From Streptomyces lonarensis (GTDB taxonomy: Bacteria > Actinomycetota > Actinomycetes > Streptomycetales > Streptomycetaceae): a stretch of DNA of 61,842 nt. The notes beneath the pieces were generated by a model. The model saw only the letters and a list, made by a program, of their open reading frames with translations, was not told the origin of the DNA and made no database searches. A program made the position numbers and the translations under genes. The stretch lies in assembly GCF_012033735.1 (NCBI RefSeq), contig NZ_JAAVJD010000003.1:16735-78576 (forward strand), given 5' to 3'. Positions 17,213-25,290 of the stretch are shown here, one piece after another; the stretch's first letter is position 1; every line of letters starts with the position of its first letter.

Positions 17213-18633
17213 GAGAGCTCCTCGGTGTCGGGGGAAGCGGTCCGGACGCGCACCGCGCAGACCACCGCGAGCGCGACCAGGCAGCCGCCGGCCGTCAGCA
17301 GCGCGGCGGTGATCCCGGAGGACAGTGAGGTGGTGCCGGCGGCGGCGCCGGAGAGCCCGGCGACCGCGGTGAGCGCGGCGAGGCCGAGGGCGGTCCCGAG
17401 TTGCAGCGCGGTGGACGCCACCCCGGAGGCCGCCCCCTGCTGTGCGGCGTCGGCCCGGCGGGCCGCCGCCAACCACATGGCGGTCCACACCGCGCCCTGC
17501 CCGATGCTCAGCAGCACCAGCCCGGGGACGAGTCGGGCGTATCCGCCGTCGGCGGAGGCGGTGGCGGCCAGGGCCAGCGCGCCGACGGCACCCGCCAGCG
17601 CGCCGATGAGCAGCAGCGGCCGGACCCCCCAGCGGCCCGAGAGCCGGGCGGTGGCCTGGGTGGCGGCCGCGGTGACCAGGGCGGGGAGGAGGAAGGCGAG
17701 CCCGGTGGCGAGCGGGGTGAGTTCCTGCACCTGCTGGAAGTGGAGCGTGAGGAAGAAGGGGACCGCCCCGAAGCAGGCGCCGTACAGGGCGGTGACGGCC
17801 GCGACGGGAAGCAGCCCGCGGGAGCCGGCCAGCAGCCCCCTGGGGACGAGGGGGCGCGGGGAGCGGCGTTCGGCCAGGACGAACGCCGCGGCGCAGATCG
17901 CGGCGGCGGCGATCAGCACACCGGTGCCCGTCTGCCACCACCCGTGGTCGGCGCCCTGGGTGACGGCCAGGGTGGCGAGGGCGGCGGCGGCTGTGCCGCT
18001 GACGGCGGCGCGGGCGTCGAGCCCGCGTTCGGCGCGGGTCGGGGTGTCGGCGGGGAACGCCAGGACGGCGGCGGTCACGAGGAGCCCTGCCATGGGGAGG
18101 TTGACCCAGAAGACGGCCGGCCAGGAGAAGGCGTGCACGAGCACGCCCCCGAGCAGGGAGCCGCAGCAGAGGCCGGCCGCGCCCGCCGCCCCCCACATCC
18201 CGTGGGCGCGGGCGCGGGCCGGGCCGGAGAACGTGCCGTTGAGCAGGGCGAGGGCCGCGGGGAAGAGCAGCGCCCCGCCGATCCCCTGGACGGCGCGGAC
18301 GGCCACCAGCACGCCCGCGTCACCGGCGAGGCCGCCGACGGCGGAGGAGGCTCCGTACAGCGCAGCGCCGAGGAGGAACATGCGGCGGGCACCGAGCAGG
18401 TCGGTCGCCCGGCCGCCGAGCAGCAGCAGGCCGCCGGTGGCGACGACGTAGGCGTTGACGATCCAGGTGAGTCCGGAAGGACCGACGGCCAGGTCGGCGC
18501 CGATCCCGGGGAGGGCTACGTAGACGATGCTGAAGTCCAGAGCGATCATCAGCTGTGCGCCGGCGAGCGCGGCCAGGGCGAGGCCGGGCCGGGTCGCTGT
18601 CCGTGCCGGTGGTGCCAGGGCGGTGCGCGTCAT
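17209..18633 (-). CDS. MFS exporter, DHA2 (14-TM) type
   Basis: A 474-residue membrane protein with about 14 hydrophobic segments, of the drug:proton antiporter-2 branch. The family signature in helix 1, LMIALDFSIVYVALPGIGADL, and the GGRATDLLGARRMFLLG loop are clear. It is the first gene of the operon, and its stop overlaps the KASIII start (GTGA). The obvious inference is export of the isonitrile lipopeptide made by the downstream genes, pairing with the importer at the other end of the operon. ATG at 18633 follows a region without a strong ribosome-binding site. Confidence 0.9.
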   Translation of the reverse strand: MTRTALAPPARTATRPGLALAALAGAQLMIALDFSIVYVALPGIGADLAVGPSGLTWIVNAYVVATGGLLLLGGRATDLLGARRMFLLGAALYGASSAVGGLAGDAGVLVAVRAVQGIGGALLFPAALALLNGTFSGPARARAHGMWGAAGAAGLCCGSLLGGVLVHAFSWPAVFWVNLPMAGLLVTAAVLAFPADTPTRAERGLDARAAVSGTAAAALATLAVTQGADHGWWQTGTGVLIAAAAICAAAFVLAERRSPRPLVPRGLLAGSRGLLPVAAVTALYGACFGAVPFFLTLHFQQVQELTPLATGLAFLLPALVTAAATQATARLSGRWGVRPLLLIGALAGAVGALALAATASADGGYARLVPGLVLLSIGQGAVWTAMWLAAARRADAAQQGAASGVASTALQLGTALGLAALTAVAGLSGAAAGTTSLSSGITAALLTAGGCLVALAVVCAVRVRTASPDTEELS

Positions 18634-19229
18634 CAGGGTTCCCGGGGTCGGGGAGGACGCCGGCAGCGGCCGGCGCGGGTGGAGGCGTGGCACTCCGGGG
18701 GCGCCGGGGAACGGCGCACCGGGACGGGCCCTATTCCGTCGGGATCGGGGCCCGGGTCACGGGAGTAGATCGTGCTGCGCGGTTCCCGGGACAACAAGCA
18801 ACGGTGACGCTTTTCGGACCGGTCGCGTCACCGCACCGCCGTGCGAGCTGTGGTCCGTACCAGCGGAATCGCGTTCACATCGCGTTCGAACGGAAGACGT
18901 ATTCATCGCGCCGCCCCCACGGCGAAACGGTTCGGAAACATCGCGGGTGACGACGTATCCGTGGATAGCCCGAGAATTCCTACCGAACAACGACCTCGGC
19001 GCACCGGAACCGCGCGTTCCCACCCCGCGCGGATTGGCCGGAAAACGACCTGTACAGTGCACGGACATACCTGTCGGCACCACGCGACCATTCAACGACA
19101 GTCGCACGGGCACCGGGGTGAGTTCCCGTAGTCAGCTATGTCACAACTGGTTTGACGCCCGGGAAGAGAATACCCCGGGACCGCGCGCGGAGATCCCACT
19201 CGCGCGCCCCCGGAAAGCGACGCAGAACA
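18634..19229. other. Leader/promoter region of the INLP operon
   Basis: About 600 gene-free bases upstream of the MFS start, somewhat less GC-rich between 18860 and 19130. It contains a nine-base inverted repeat (CGGTGACGC at 18802-18810 and GCGTCACCG at 18825-18833) and the candidate promoter listed separately. Open frames here look like shadows. Confidence 0.45.
18950..18981 (-). promoter_or_regulatory. Candidate SigC-like ECF promoter for the INLP operon
   Basis: On the minus strand AGGAAT (18981-18976) is followed after 20 bases by CGTCGT (18955-18950). This fits the published mycobacterial SigC consensus SSSAAT-N16-20-CGTSSS except at one S position in each half. It would leave a leader of about 315 bases before the MFS start. 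Short motifs occur by chance, so this is a weak call. Confidence 0.3.
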
Positions 19230-19256
19230 CCCCCGGACCCACTACGGGTCCGGGGG
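19230..19256 (-). terminator. Perfect hairpin terminator after the dioxygenase gene
   Basis: CCCCCGGACCC and GGGTCCGGGGG form an 11-base perfect stem with the five-base loop ACTAC, 22 bases beyond the stop of the minus-strand dioxygenase gene. No T-run, as is usual in Streptomyces. It separates that gene from the INLP operon promoter region. Confidence 0.8.
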
Positions 19257-19277
19257 CGCCGGCGGTGCTGTCGGCCG

Positions 19278-20030
19278 TCAGCCGTCGCCCATGAGGGCGC
19301 GCACCTCCGTGACCAGGACCGTCAGCGCCTGACGCTCGGCCGGCGTGGTCTCGGGATGCCAGAGGTCGACGAGCAGGCACGTCCGGGTCCCGCCTCCGTC
19401 GTTGCGGGCGGAATGCCGGAACGAGTAGTCGAACAGCAGGCATCGCCCTTCCTCCCAGGCGCGCCGTTCACCGGCGACCGTGAGAGAGCAGCCCTCCGGA
19501 ATGCTGACGGCGAGGTGAAGGTTGATGGAGAAGTTCCAGAGGTCGCAGTGGTCCGCGATCACGGTCCCGGGAAGCAGCGTGGAGAAATGACTTTCGAGGA
19601 GCGGGCACAGAACGCCTGCGTCGACACCGGCACGCTCGACCACCCGGTGCGCGGTCGGCACCAACTCCGCCGCGCCCTTCGCCATGGCGCCCTGCCGGAA
19701 GAGATAGACGGCGCGCCAGTCGTCCTGGTTACCCAGATAGTGGTCGTAGCGCCCGAAGCGGTCCCGGCGGGAAGCCCAGGATTCGGTGATCTCGCGCTTG
19801 ATGTCCCCGTGCGCGGCTTCCAGTTCCCGTACCAGGGGCAGCAACTCCGGATATGCGTAGGGGTCGTGCCAGGGTTGCTGCGATATGCCGGGCAGCACCC
19901 AGCGGGCGTCCCGCTGCAGCGGGTGCCGGCCGGCGGTGCCGCCGCGCATCATCTCCTCGACGCGCGCCAGCGAAGCGGCGCCGTGCTCCGCCCTGATCGC
20001 GGCGAACGCCTCGTCGATCTCCGGGGTCAT
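19278..20030 (-). CDS. Aspartyl/asparaginyl beta-hydroxylase-like dioxygenase
   Basis: A 250-residue protein of the Asp/Asn beta-hydroxylase family (Fe(II)/2-oxoglutarate oxygenases). Metal ligands are visible as His161 and Asp163 (ADHCDLWNFSINLHL) and His206 (FDYSFRHSARN), with Arg216 and the following CLLVDLWHPE strand for co-substrate binding. GAGGAGGA precedes the ATG at 20030. In bacteria such enzymes hydroxylate amino acid residues of peptides and lipopeptides or act on proteins. Lying between an INLP operon and copper genes, it could hydroxylate the diamino acid core or a related step (inference). It is transcribed alone and ends at a strong terminator. Confidence 0.85.
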   Translation of the reverse strand: MTPEIDEAFAAIRAEHGAASLARVEEMMRGGTAGRHPLQRDARWVLPGISQQPWHDPYAYPELLPLVRELEAAHGDIKREITESWASRRDRFGRYDHYLGNQDDWRAVYLFRQGAMAKGAAELVPTAHRVVERAGVDAGVLCPLLESHFSTLLPGTVIADHCDLWNFSINLHLAVSIPEGCSLTVAGERRAWEEGRCLLFDYSFRHSARNDGGGTRTCLLVDLWHPETTPAERQALTVLVTEVRALMGDG

Positions 20031-20343
20031 GCTCCGGTCCTCCTCAGTGGCCGCCGTCGGGGTGCCCCCGGCGAGGCGTCCCGTGGACAGAGAGTCGGAC
20101 CGGCCCGCTGCCGGGTTCCCGGCGGCTTCCCGACTCCGCGTGAACGGTCGGCGAACGGGTGGAATGCGCGGTGGTGCGGGGCGTGCGGGGCGCGCGGCCG
20201 TGGCGGGCGCCCGGGGGTGCACCGCCGGGCGGACGGAGCGACGGCGGTCCGCGACCCGTCACGGCCGGCGGCGGCCGCCCGGTGTGGCGGTACAGGAAGC
20301 CGGGAAGAGTCGCGGCGTCACGGAGTGAGAACATGAGCGCACT
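20031..20343. promoter_or_regulatory. Divergent promoter region with candidate ECF promoter
   Basis: This 313-base gap separates the dioxygenase gene (minus) from the membrane-protein/sigma-factor pair (plus). On the plus strand TGGAAT (20160-20165), a 16-base spacer and CGTGCG (20182-20187) resemble the SigC-type pattern SSSAAT-N16-20-CGTSSS with one mismatch, which would fit autoregulation of the sigma factor. Suggestive only. Confidence 0.3.
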
Positions 20344-21102
20344 ATGCGACTGACCGGGGCGGTGCGAGGCGTCAGGGCAGCGGTGTTCGCCGGTGTCTGC
20401 GTGGTCCTCGCACTCGTCGGGCACGTCCACGCCTCCGGCGCGCCGGTACCCGTGCCGGTGGCTCTCGCGGCCTTCGCGGTGGTCGCCGGCGGGGCGTGGG
20501 CGGTGGCCGGCGCCCGCCGCGGGCCCTGGGCCGTCACGGCGGCGGCCGGCGGTGTGCAGCTCGCCCTCCACCTCGCCTTCTCCGCCGGACAGGGCGCGGC
20601 GCGGGCCCCGGCCCCTGGCTCCTCGCCCGACCCGGTGGTGGAGACGGCGCGCTCCTTGCTGTGCGGCGCCGGGACCGGCCCGGCGCTCACCCACGACGAG
20701 GCCATGCGGATCGTCCTCGCCGCCGGGCTTCCGCTGCCCGACCACGACCACGCCGCGGCTCTCGCGGCGTCCGCGTCCGACCACGGCGGGCACGCGGTGC
20801 ACGCCGCCTCGGCGCTGCCGGGGTCCCATTCGGGGGCCATGCTCCTCGGCCACGTGCTGGCCGCGGTGCTGTCCGGGCTGTGGCTGGCCTGGGGCGAGCG
20901 GGCCGCCTGCTCGCTCCTGGCGCAGGTCGGTCCGTGGCTGCTCGGCCCACTGTGGGCGCTGCTCGGCCCGCTGTTCGTGCCGGCGGCCCCGCCGGCACGG
21001 CCCGGCGTCGTGCTGGACCGTCCGCTGCCGCCGCTGCGGACGCGGTTGCTCCTGCACGCGGTGATCTCCCGGGGGCCGCCACCGGCCGGGGCTGTCGGCT
21101 GA
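20344..21102 (+). CDS. His-rich integral membrane protein of the copper block
   Basis: A 252-residue membrane protein that I cannot assign to a named family. Three hydrophobic segments lie in the first 90 residues, followed by a soluble-looking loop with many histidines (PDHDHAAALAASASDHGGHAVHAA, about 135-158) and two more hydrophobic segments (GHVLAAVLSGLWLAW and LLAQVGPWLLGPLWALLGPL). The His cluster between membrane segments suggests metal binding on one face of the membrane. It lies just upstream of an ECF sigma gene on the same strand. It could be a copper sensor or anti-sigma-like partner, or a transport accessory; both are inferences from position and composition. Confidence 0.75.
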   Translation: MRLTGAVRGVRAAVFAGVCVVLALVGHVHASGAPVPVPVALAAFAVVAGGAWAVAGARRGPWAVTAAAGGVQLALHLAFSAGQGAARAPAPGSSPDPVVETARSLLCGAGTGPALTHDEAMRIVLAAGLPLPDHDHAAALAASASDHGGHAVHAASALPGSHSGAMLLGHVLAAVLSGLWLAWGERAACSLLAQVGPWLLGPLWALLGPLFVPAAPPARPGVVLDRPLPPLRTRLLLHAVISRGPPPAGAVG

Positions 21103-21225
21103 CGACAGCGGGCACCACCCGGCGCCGGGTACGGCGCCGGCGGGCCGGGCCGTGCTCGCGGCCCGGCGGCACCCGGGCGGTCCGTGCGTCGGGCCGCCTC
21201 CCCACCGCATGTGACGAGGTCACCA

Positions 21226-21939
21226 GTGATCACACCTGCTGTGCACACCCCTGCCCTGCCGACGGCCCCGCAGGGCCGGGTCCCCGCGCAGGGCGTCCCT
21301 CCCGAACAGGCCGGCGGACGCGCGGAACGCCGGAGCGCGGGCGGCGACCCCGACCGGGGCCGCACCCTGCTCGCGCTGACCGCCGCGCGCACCGGCAGCC
21401 CCGACGACGTCGCACGCTTCGTGGCGGCGTTCGACGCGGACGTCCGCCGGTACATCGGATTCCTCCAGCCCGACACCGACGGGGTGGAGGACCTCGCGCA
21501 GGAGACGATGCTCCGCGCGCTGCTGTCGCTGCACCGGTTCGAGGGCAGATCCTCGGCGAGGACCTGGCTGCTGTCGATCGCTCGGCGCACGGTCGTCGAC
21601 AGCGTGCGCCGGGCGTCCGCCCGTCCCCGGCTCTCCGACGCTGCCGACTGGCAGCGGGAGGCGGAGTGGCGTCAGGCCCGCAACGTCCCCGGCTTCGACG
21701 AGGGGCTGGCGCTGCGCGGGCTGTTGGAGAGCCTGTGCGCCGAACGGCGTGAGGCGTTCGTCCTGACCCAGCTCTGGGGCGTGCCGTACGACGACGCCGC
21801 GGCGCTGTGCCGCTGCCCGGTCGGCACGGTGCGTTCCCGGGTGTCCCGGGCGCGGGCGGAACTGCTGCGGCTGTTGCGCGAGGCCGAGGAGCATTCCCCC
21901 GCGCCGGTCCCCGGTGAGGACGCCGGCGTGGCGGCCTGA
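21226..21939 (+). CDS. ECF-type RNA polymerase sigma factor (SigC-like candidate)
   Basis: A 237-residue extracytoplasmic-function sigma factor. Region 2 is seen in DLAQETMLRALLSLHRFEGRSSARTWLLSIARRTVVDSVRR, with the recognisable -10-binding DLAQET start. Region 4 is WGVPYDDAAALCRCPVGTVRSRVSRARAELLRLL, a clear helix-turn-helix. The first 45 residues are Pro/Ala-rich and outside the fold. GTG at 21226 is my choice; 21184 is an in-frame alternative. The neighbours are copper-linked genes and an INLP operon. In M. tuberculosis SigC is reported to drive the equivalent nrp operon and the P-ATPase gene ctpB under copper limitation. I infer an analogous role here; orthology is unproven. Confidence 0.88.
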   Translation: MITPAVHTPALPTAPQGRVPAQGVPPEQAGGRAERRSAGGDPDRGRTLLALTAARTGSPDDVARFVAAFDADVRRYIGFLQPDTDGVEDLAQETMLRALLSLHRFEGRSSARTWLLSIARRTVVDSVRRASARPRLSDAADWQREAEWRQARNVPGFDEGLALRGLLESLCAERREAFVLTQLWGVPYDDAAALCRCPVGTVRSRVSRARAELLRLLREAEEHSPAPVPGEDAGVAA

Positions 21940-21955
21940 CGGGCCGGACCGCGGC

Positions 21956-21986
21956 GGCCGGCGCGCCCGTGCGGGGCGTGCCGGCC
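21956..21986. terminator. Bidirectional hairpin between convergent genes
   Basis: GGCCGGCGCGCCC (21956-21968) pairs with GGGCGTGCCGGCC (21974-21986), 13 pairs with one G-T, loop of five. It lies between the ends of the sigma gene (plus) and the PCuAC-like gene (minus), so it can serve both. Confidence 0.65.
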
Positions 21987-22055
21987 GCCCGGACGCGGCT
22001 CCGGACGGCCAAAGGCGCGCGGCTCCGCCGGCCGCTTCCCGGAGCGGGGCTCCGG

Positions 22056-22595
22056 TCAGAGCGAGGGCCGGGTCACCACCGCGGTGACGGGGATCTCGCC
22101 GGACTGCTGGAAGGTCAGCACGAAGTCGACGCGCTCCCCCTCGGCGAGCGGCCGGTCGACGGTGAGCATGACGTTGGGGGTGAAGGGGCTCATCTCCAGC
22201 GTCGAGTCGGCCGGGACGGCGATCTCCGGCACCATGATCATGCGCCCGGCGCCCTCGGTCAGCTCCCGGTCGCCGAACATCGCCTCGCCCCGGACGCTGC
22301 GCACGGCGACGATGCGGTCCTCCGAGCCGCCCGTGTTGGCGACGTCGAAGAAGGCCCCGGTCGTCTGCTGGGTGTCGAGGATCGGCAGGAAGACCCGGCC
22401 CTCGGCGACCCGGATGTCGGCGGGGCTGCCGGCCTGGCCCGTGGCGGTCCAGGCCGCCAGCCCGGCCAGGGTGAGGCCGCCCGCCAGCAGCGGGGCGAGG
22501 GCGGCACGGGCGGCGGTGAGCAGCCGGGGCCCCCGGGGTGCTCGGGCCGGTCCGGCCGGGTCGCCGGTGGGCGGTGCCTCGATGGGGGCGGTCAC
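22056..22595 (-). CDS. PCu(A)C-like copper chaperone, membrane-anchored, atypical ligands
   Basis: A 179-residue extracytoplasmic protein with one N-terminal membrane anchor (ALAPLLAGGLTLAGLAAW) and a cupredoxin-like PCuAC (DUF461) domain. PCuAC proteins pass Cu(I) to cytochrome oxidase or other sites through an H(M)X10MX21HXM motif. Here the Met positions remain (RMIM, then NVM after 21 residues), but the two expected His positions are not His: the second is Asn in TPNVML. The site is therefore Met-rich, or it is non-binding. The GTG start overlaps the CopA stop in GTGA, so it is third in a coupled copper operon. Confidence 0.82.
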   Translation of the reverse strand: MTAPIEAPPTGDPAGPARAPRGPRLLTAARAALAPLLAGGLTLAGLAAWTATGQAGSPADIRVAEGRVFLPILDTQQTTGAFFDVANTGGSEDRIVAVRSVRGEAMFGDRELTEGAGRMIMVPEIAVPADSTLEMSPFTPNVMLTVDRPLAEGERVDFVLTFQQSGEIPVTAVVTRPSL

Positions 22596-24850
22596 GAGAC
22601 GCTCCTCGGGTCGGGGCGCCGGGCGCGGACGGGCGAAGGCTGCCAGGTCCGCAGGCGCAGGCTGTTCAGGACGACCACCAGGGAGCTCACCGACATCGCT
22701 GCGGCCGCGACCATGGGGTTGAGCCAGCCGGTGGCGGCGAGCGGCAGGGTCACGGCGTTGTACCCGAAGGCCCACGCCAGGTTGGTGCGGATGGTCGCGA
22801 GGGTCCGCCGGGCCAGCGCCGCCGCGTCCGCGAGGGCGGCGAGGTCGCCCCGGACGAGGGTCACGTCGGCGGCGCCGATGGCGGCGTCCGTCCCGCTGCC
22901 CATCGCGATGCCGAGGTCCGCCGAGGCGAGGGCGACGGTGTCGTTGACCCCGTCCCCCACCACCGCGACGCGTCGGCCCTCGGCCCGCAGCCGCGCCACC
23001 AGGCGGGCCTTGTCCTCCGGGGCGCAGCGGGCGTGGACCTCCTCGATCCGCAGCTCGGCGGCGACGGCCCGCGCCGGGCCCTGGCTGTCCCCCGTGGCGA
23101 GCACCGGCCGCATCCCGAGCCGGCGCAGCCGCTCGACCGACCGGTAGGCGCCGCCGCGCACCACGTCGCCCACGCCGATGACGGCGGTGGGGGCGCCGTC
23201 GATGGCGACGAGCACCGGGGTCAGCGCCTCGGCCTCGGCGCTGCGCACCGCTGCCCGCAGTTCGGCGGGGAGCGGCACGGCGTCGTCCACGGCGGTGACC
23301 GCCACCTGCCTGCCGTCGACGACGGCGGCGACACCGAGACCGGGGGTGGCGACGAAGCCGGTGGCGTCCGGCAGTTCACCGGCGACCCGCTCCGCGTGGT
23401 CGACCAGTGCGCGGCCCACGGGATGTTCGGAGGGCCGCTCGGCGCCGCCGACCAGCCGCAGTACCTCGGTCTCCCACGCCGCGCCGGCGGCCGTCGCGCA
23501 GCGTACGACGGTCATCCGCCCGGTGGTGAGGGTGCCGGTCTTGTCCAGGACGACCGTGTCGACCCGTCGCAGCGCCTCCAGCGCGCGCGGTCCCGAGACC
23601 AGCACGCCGAGCTGCGCGCCGCGGCCGGTGGCCGCCATCAGCGCGGTCGGGGTGGCGAGCCCCAGGGCGCAGGGGCAGGCGACCACCAGGACGGCGACCG
23701 CGGAGGTGAGAGCCGCCTGGGTGTCGGCACCGGCGCCGAGCCAGAAACCGAGCACGGTGACGGCGACGGCGAGGACGGCCGGGACGAAGCCGCCGGCGAC
23801 GCGGTCGGCGACCCGCTGGGCGCGGGCCTTGCCCGCCTGGGCGTCGGCCACGAGTCGCGCGATGCGGGCCAGTTGGGTCTCGGCCCCGACCGCGGTGGCC
23901 CGTACGTGCAGCAGTCCGCCGCTGTTGACGGAGCCTCCCAGGACCGCGACGCCCGGGCCGGCCTCCACCGGTTTGCTCTCCCCGGTCATCAGGGAGACGT
24001 CGAGGGCGGAGGTGCCGCGTACCACGACGCCGTCACCGGCGACGCGTTCCCCGGGGCGGACCACGAACACGTCGTCGACCGCCAGCCGGTCGATGGGGAC
24101 GGTGTGCTCCAGACCGGCGTCGTCCCGGACGGTGACCTCGCGCGGCGCCAGCGCGGCGAGCGCGCGCAGTGCGGCACCGGTGCCGTCCTTGGCGCGGCGT
24201 TCGAGGAACCGCCCCAGCAGCACGAACAGCGGCACCGCGGCGGCGGCCTCGAAGTAGATGTGGGCGACACCGTCGGAGGCGGAGGGCAGGAAGCTGAACG
24301 GCATCCTCATCCCGGGCTCGCCCGCCCCGCCCAGCAGCAGGGCGTACACCGACCAGAGGTAGGAGGCGCAGACGCCGAGGGAGACGAGGGTGTCCATGCC
24401 GGCGGTCGAGTGGCGCAGCCCGCGCAGCGCCGCCCGATGGAACGGCAGCGCGCTCCAGGCCACGACGGGTGTGGTGAGGACCAGGCAGACCCACTGCCAG
24501 TAGGTGAACTGCCAGGCGGGCACCATGGACAGCGCCATGACGGGGACGGTGAGCGCGGCGGTGGCGGCCAGCCGCAGGCCCTCCCGCGGGTCCGCGTCCC
24601 CGCGGTCGGCCGGCGGTTCCTCCGCCGCCGGGGCGGCGCCGTAGCCGGCGGCCTCGACCTGCTGCACGAGGACCGCGGGGGCGATGTCGGCGGGGTGGCT
24701 GACCCGGGCGATGCCGGTGGCCAGGTTGACGCCGGCCGTGACGCCGGGGAGGCGGGCGAGGCGCTTCTCGACGCGGTTGACGCACGCGGCACAGGTCATG
24801 CCGGTGATGGTCAGGTCGGTCGTGAGCCCGGGGGTGGTGGGTGCGCTCAC
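22592..24850 (-). CDS. Cu(+)-transporting P1B-type ATPase (CopA/CtpB-like)
   Basis: A 752-residue heavy-metal P-type ATPase. The N-terminal metal-binding domain has GMTCAAC (Cys20 and Cys23). The membrane CPC motif is VACPCALGLATP (about 390), the phosphorylated Asp is in DKTGTLT (about 435), the ATP-domain motif is SEHPVG, and the hinge is GDGVNDT. The last two helices show YN (WAFGYN) and MSVSS, the signature set of Cu(+) P1B-1 pumps. GTG start at 24850 overlaps the upstream small gene, and its stop overlaps the PCuAC gene. It may export toxic copper or load copper onto PCuAC; the M. tuberculosis neighbour of the nrp operon is the related CtpB. Confidence 0.93.
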   Translation of the reverse strand: MSAPTTPGLTTDLTITGMTCAACVNRVEKRLARLPGVTAGVNLATGIARVSHPADIAPAVLVQQVEAAGYGAAPAAEEPPADRGDADPREGLRLAATAALTVPVMALSMVPAWQFTYWQWVCLVLTTPVVAWSALPFHRAALRGLRHSTAGMDTLVSLGVCASYLWSVYALLLGGAGEPGMRMPFSFLPSASDGVAHIYFEAAAAVPLFVLLGRFLERRAKDGTGAALRALAALAPREVTVRDDAGLEHTVPIDRLAVDDVFVVRPGERVAGDGVVVRGTSALDVSLMTGESKPVEAGPGVAVLGGSVNSGGLLHVRATAVGAETQLARIARLVADAQAGKARAQRVADRVAGGFVPAVLAVAVTVLGFWLGAGADTQAALTSAVAVLVVACPCALGLATPTALMAATGRGAQLGVLVSGPRALEALRRVDTVVLDKTGTLTTGRMTVVRCATAAGAAWETEVLRLVGGAERPSEHPVGRALVDHAERVAGELPDATGFVATPGLGVAAVVDGRQVAVTAVDDAVPLPAELRAAVRSAEAEALTPVLVAIDGAPTAVIGVGDVVRGGAYRSVERLRRLGMRPVLATGDSQGPARAVAAELRIEEVHARCAPEDKARLVARLRAEGRRVAVVGDGVNDTVALASADLGIAMGSGTDAAIGAADVTLVRGDLAALADAAALARRTLATIRTNLAWAFGYNAVTLPLAATGWLNPMVAAAAMSVSSLVVVLNSLRLRTWQPSPVRARRPDPRSVS

Positions 24851-25053
24851 CTGGCGCCCCCGTGGCCGTGACCGCCGTCCTCGACGGTGGCGGCCGGACC
24901 GGCGCCCGGGTGCATGCCCGGGGCGACGGGGCCGAGCAGCGCGCCGGTGGCGAGGGCAGTGGTGAAGAGGAGCGCGAGCAGCGCGGTGAACCCGAGGGCG
25001 GGCGAGCGCAGGACCGCGACGGCCGAGGGTGGGCGGGCGGACGACTGGTTCAT
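24847..25053 (-). CDS. Small single-pass membrane protein with His-rich tail
   Basis: A 68-residue protein with one membrane helix (LGFTALLALLFTTALATGALL) and a C-terminus bearing GMHPGAG and GGHGHGG. I do not know a named family. It is first in the operon and its stop overlaps the CopA start by GTGA (24847-24850), so the ribosome would pass directly to the pump. The His-rich extracytoplasmic tail and the coupling suggest an accessory copper-binding subunit. It is short but has consistent codon use and a convincing topology. Confidence 0.7.
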   Translation of the reverse strand: MNQSSARPPSAVAVLRSPALGFTALLALLFTTALATGALLGPVAPGMHPGAGPAATVEDGGHGHGGAR

Positions 25054-25290
25054 GGACGGTTCTCCGGGCAGCGGTTCGGACGGCCGGCCGTGGCACGGCG
25101 GGGCCGGCCCGTCGGCGTGCGCCGCAGCGGGCCGGCACGTGCGGGCCGGTGCGTGATGGGTCGTCCGGCCGGCGGCCGTGGTTCCCGCCCCCTCTCACGG
25201 GTCTCGATCCGCTGTCAAGACCCTTGCGCCGTGCGCACGTCCGCGGGCGGCGGCGCGCCGCCTCGTCGTGGTCGGCTCGTCCTGTCCGGC

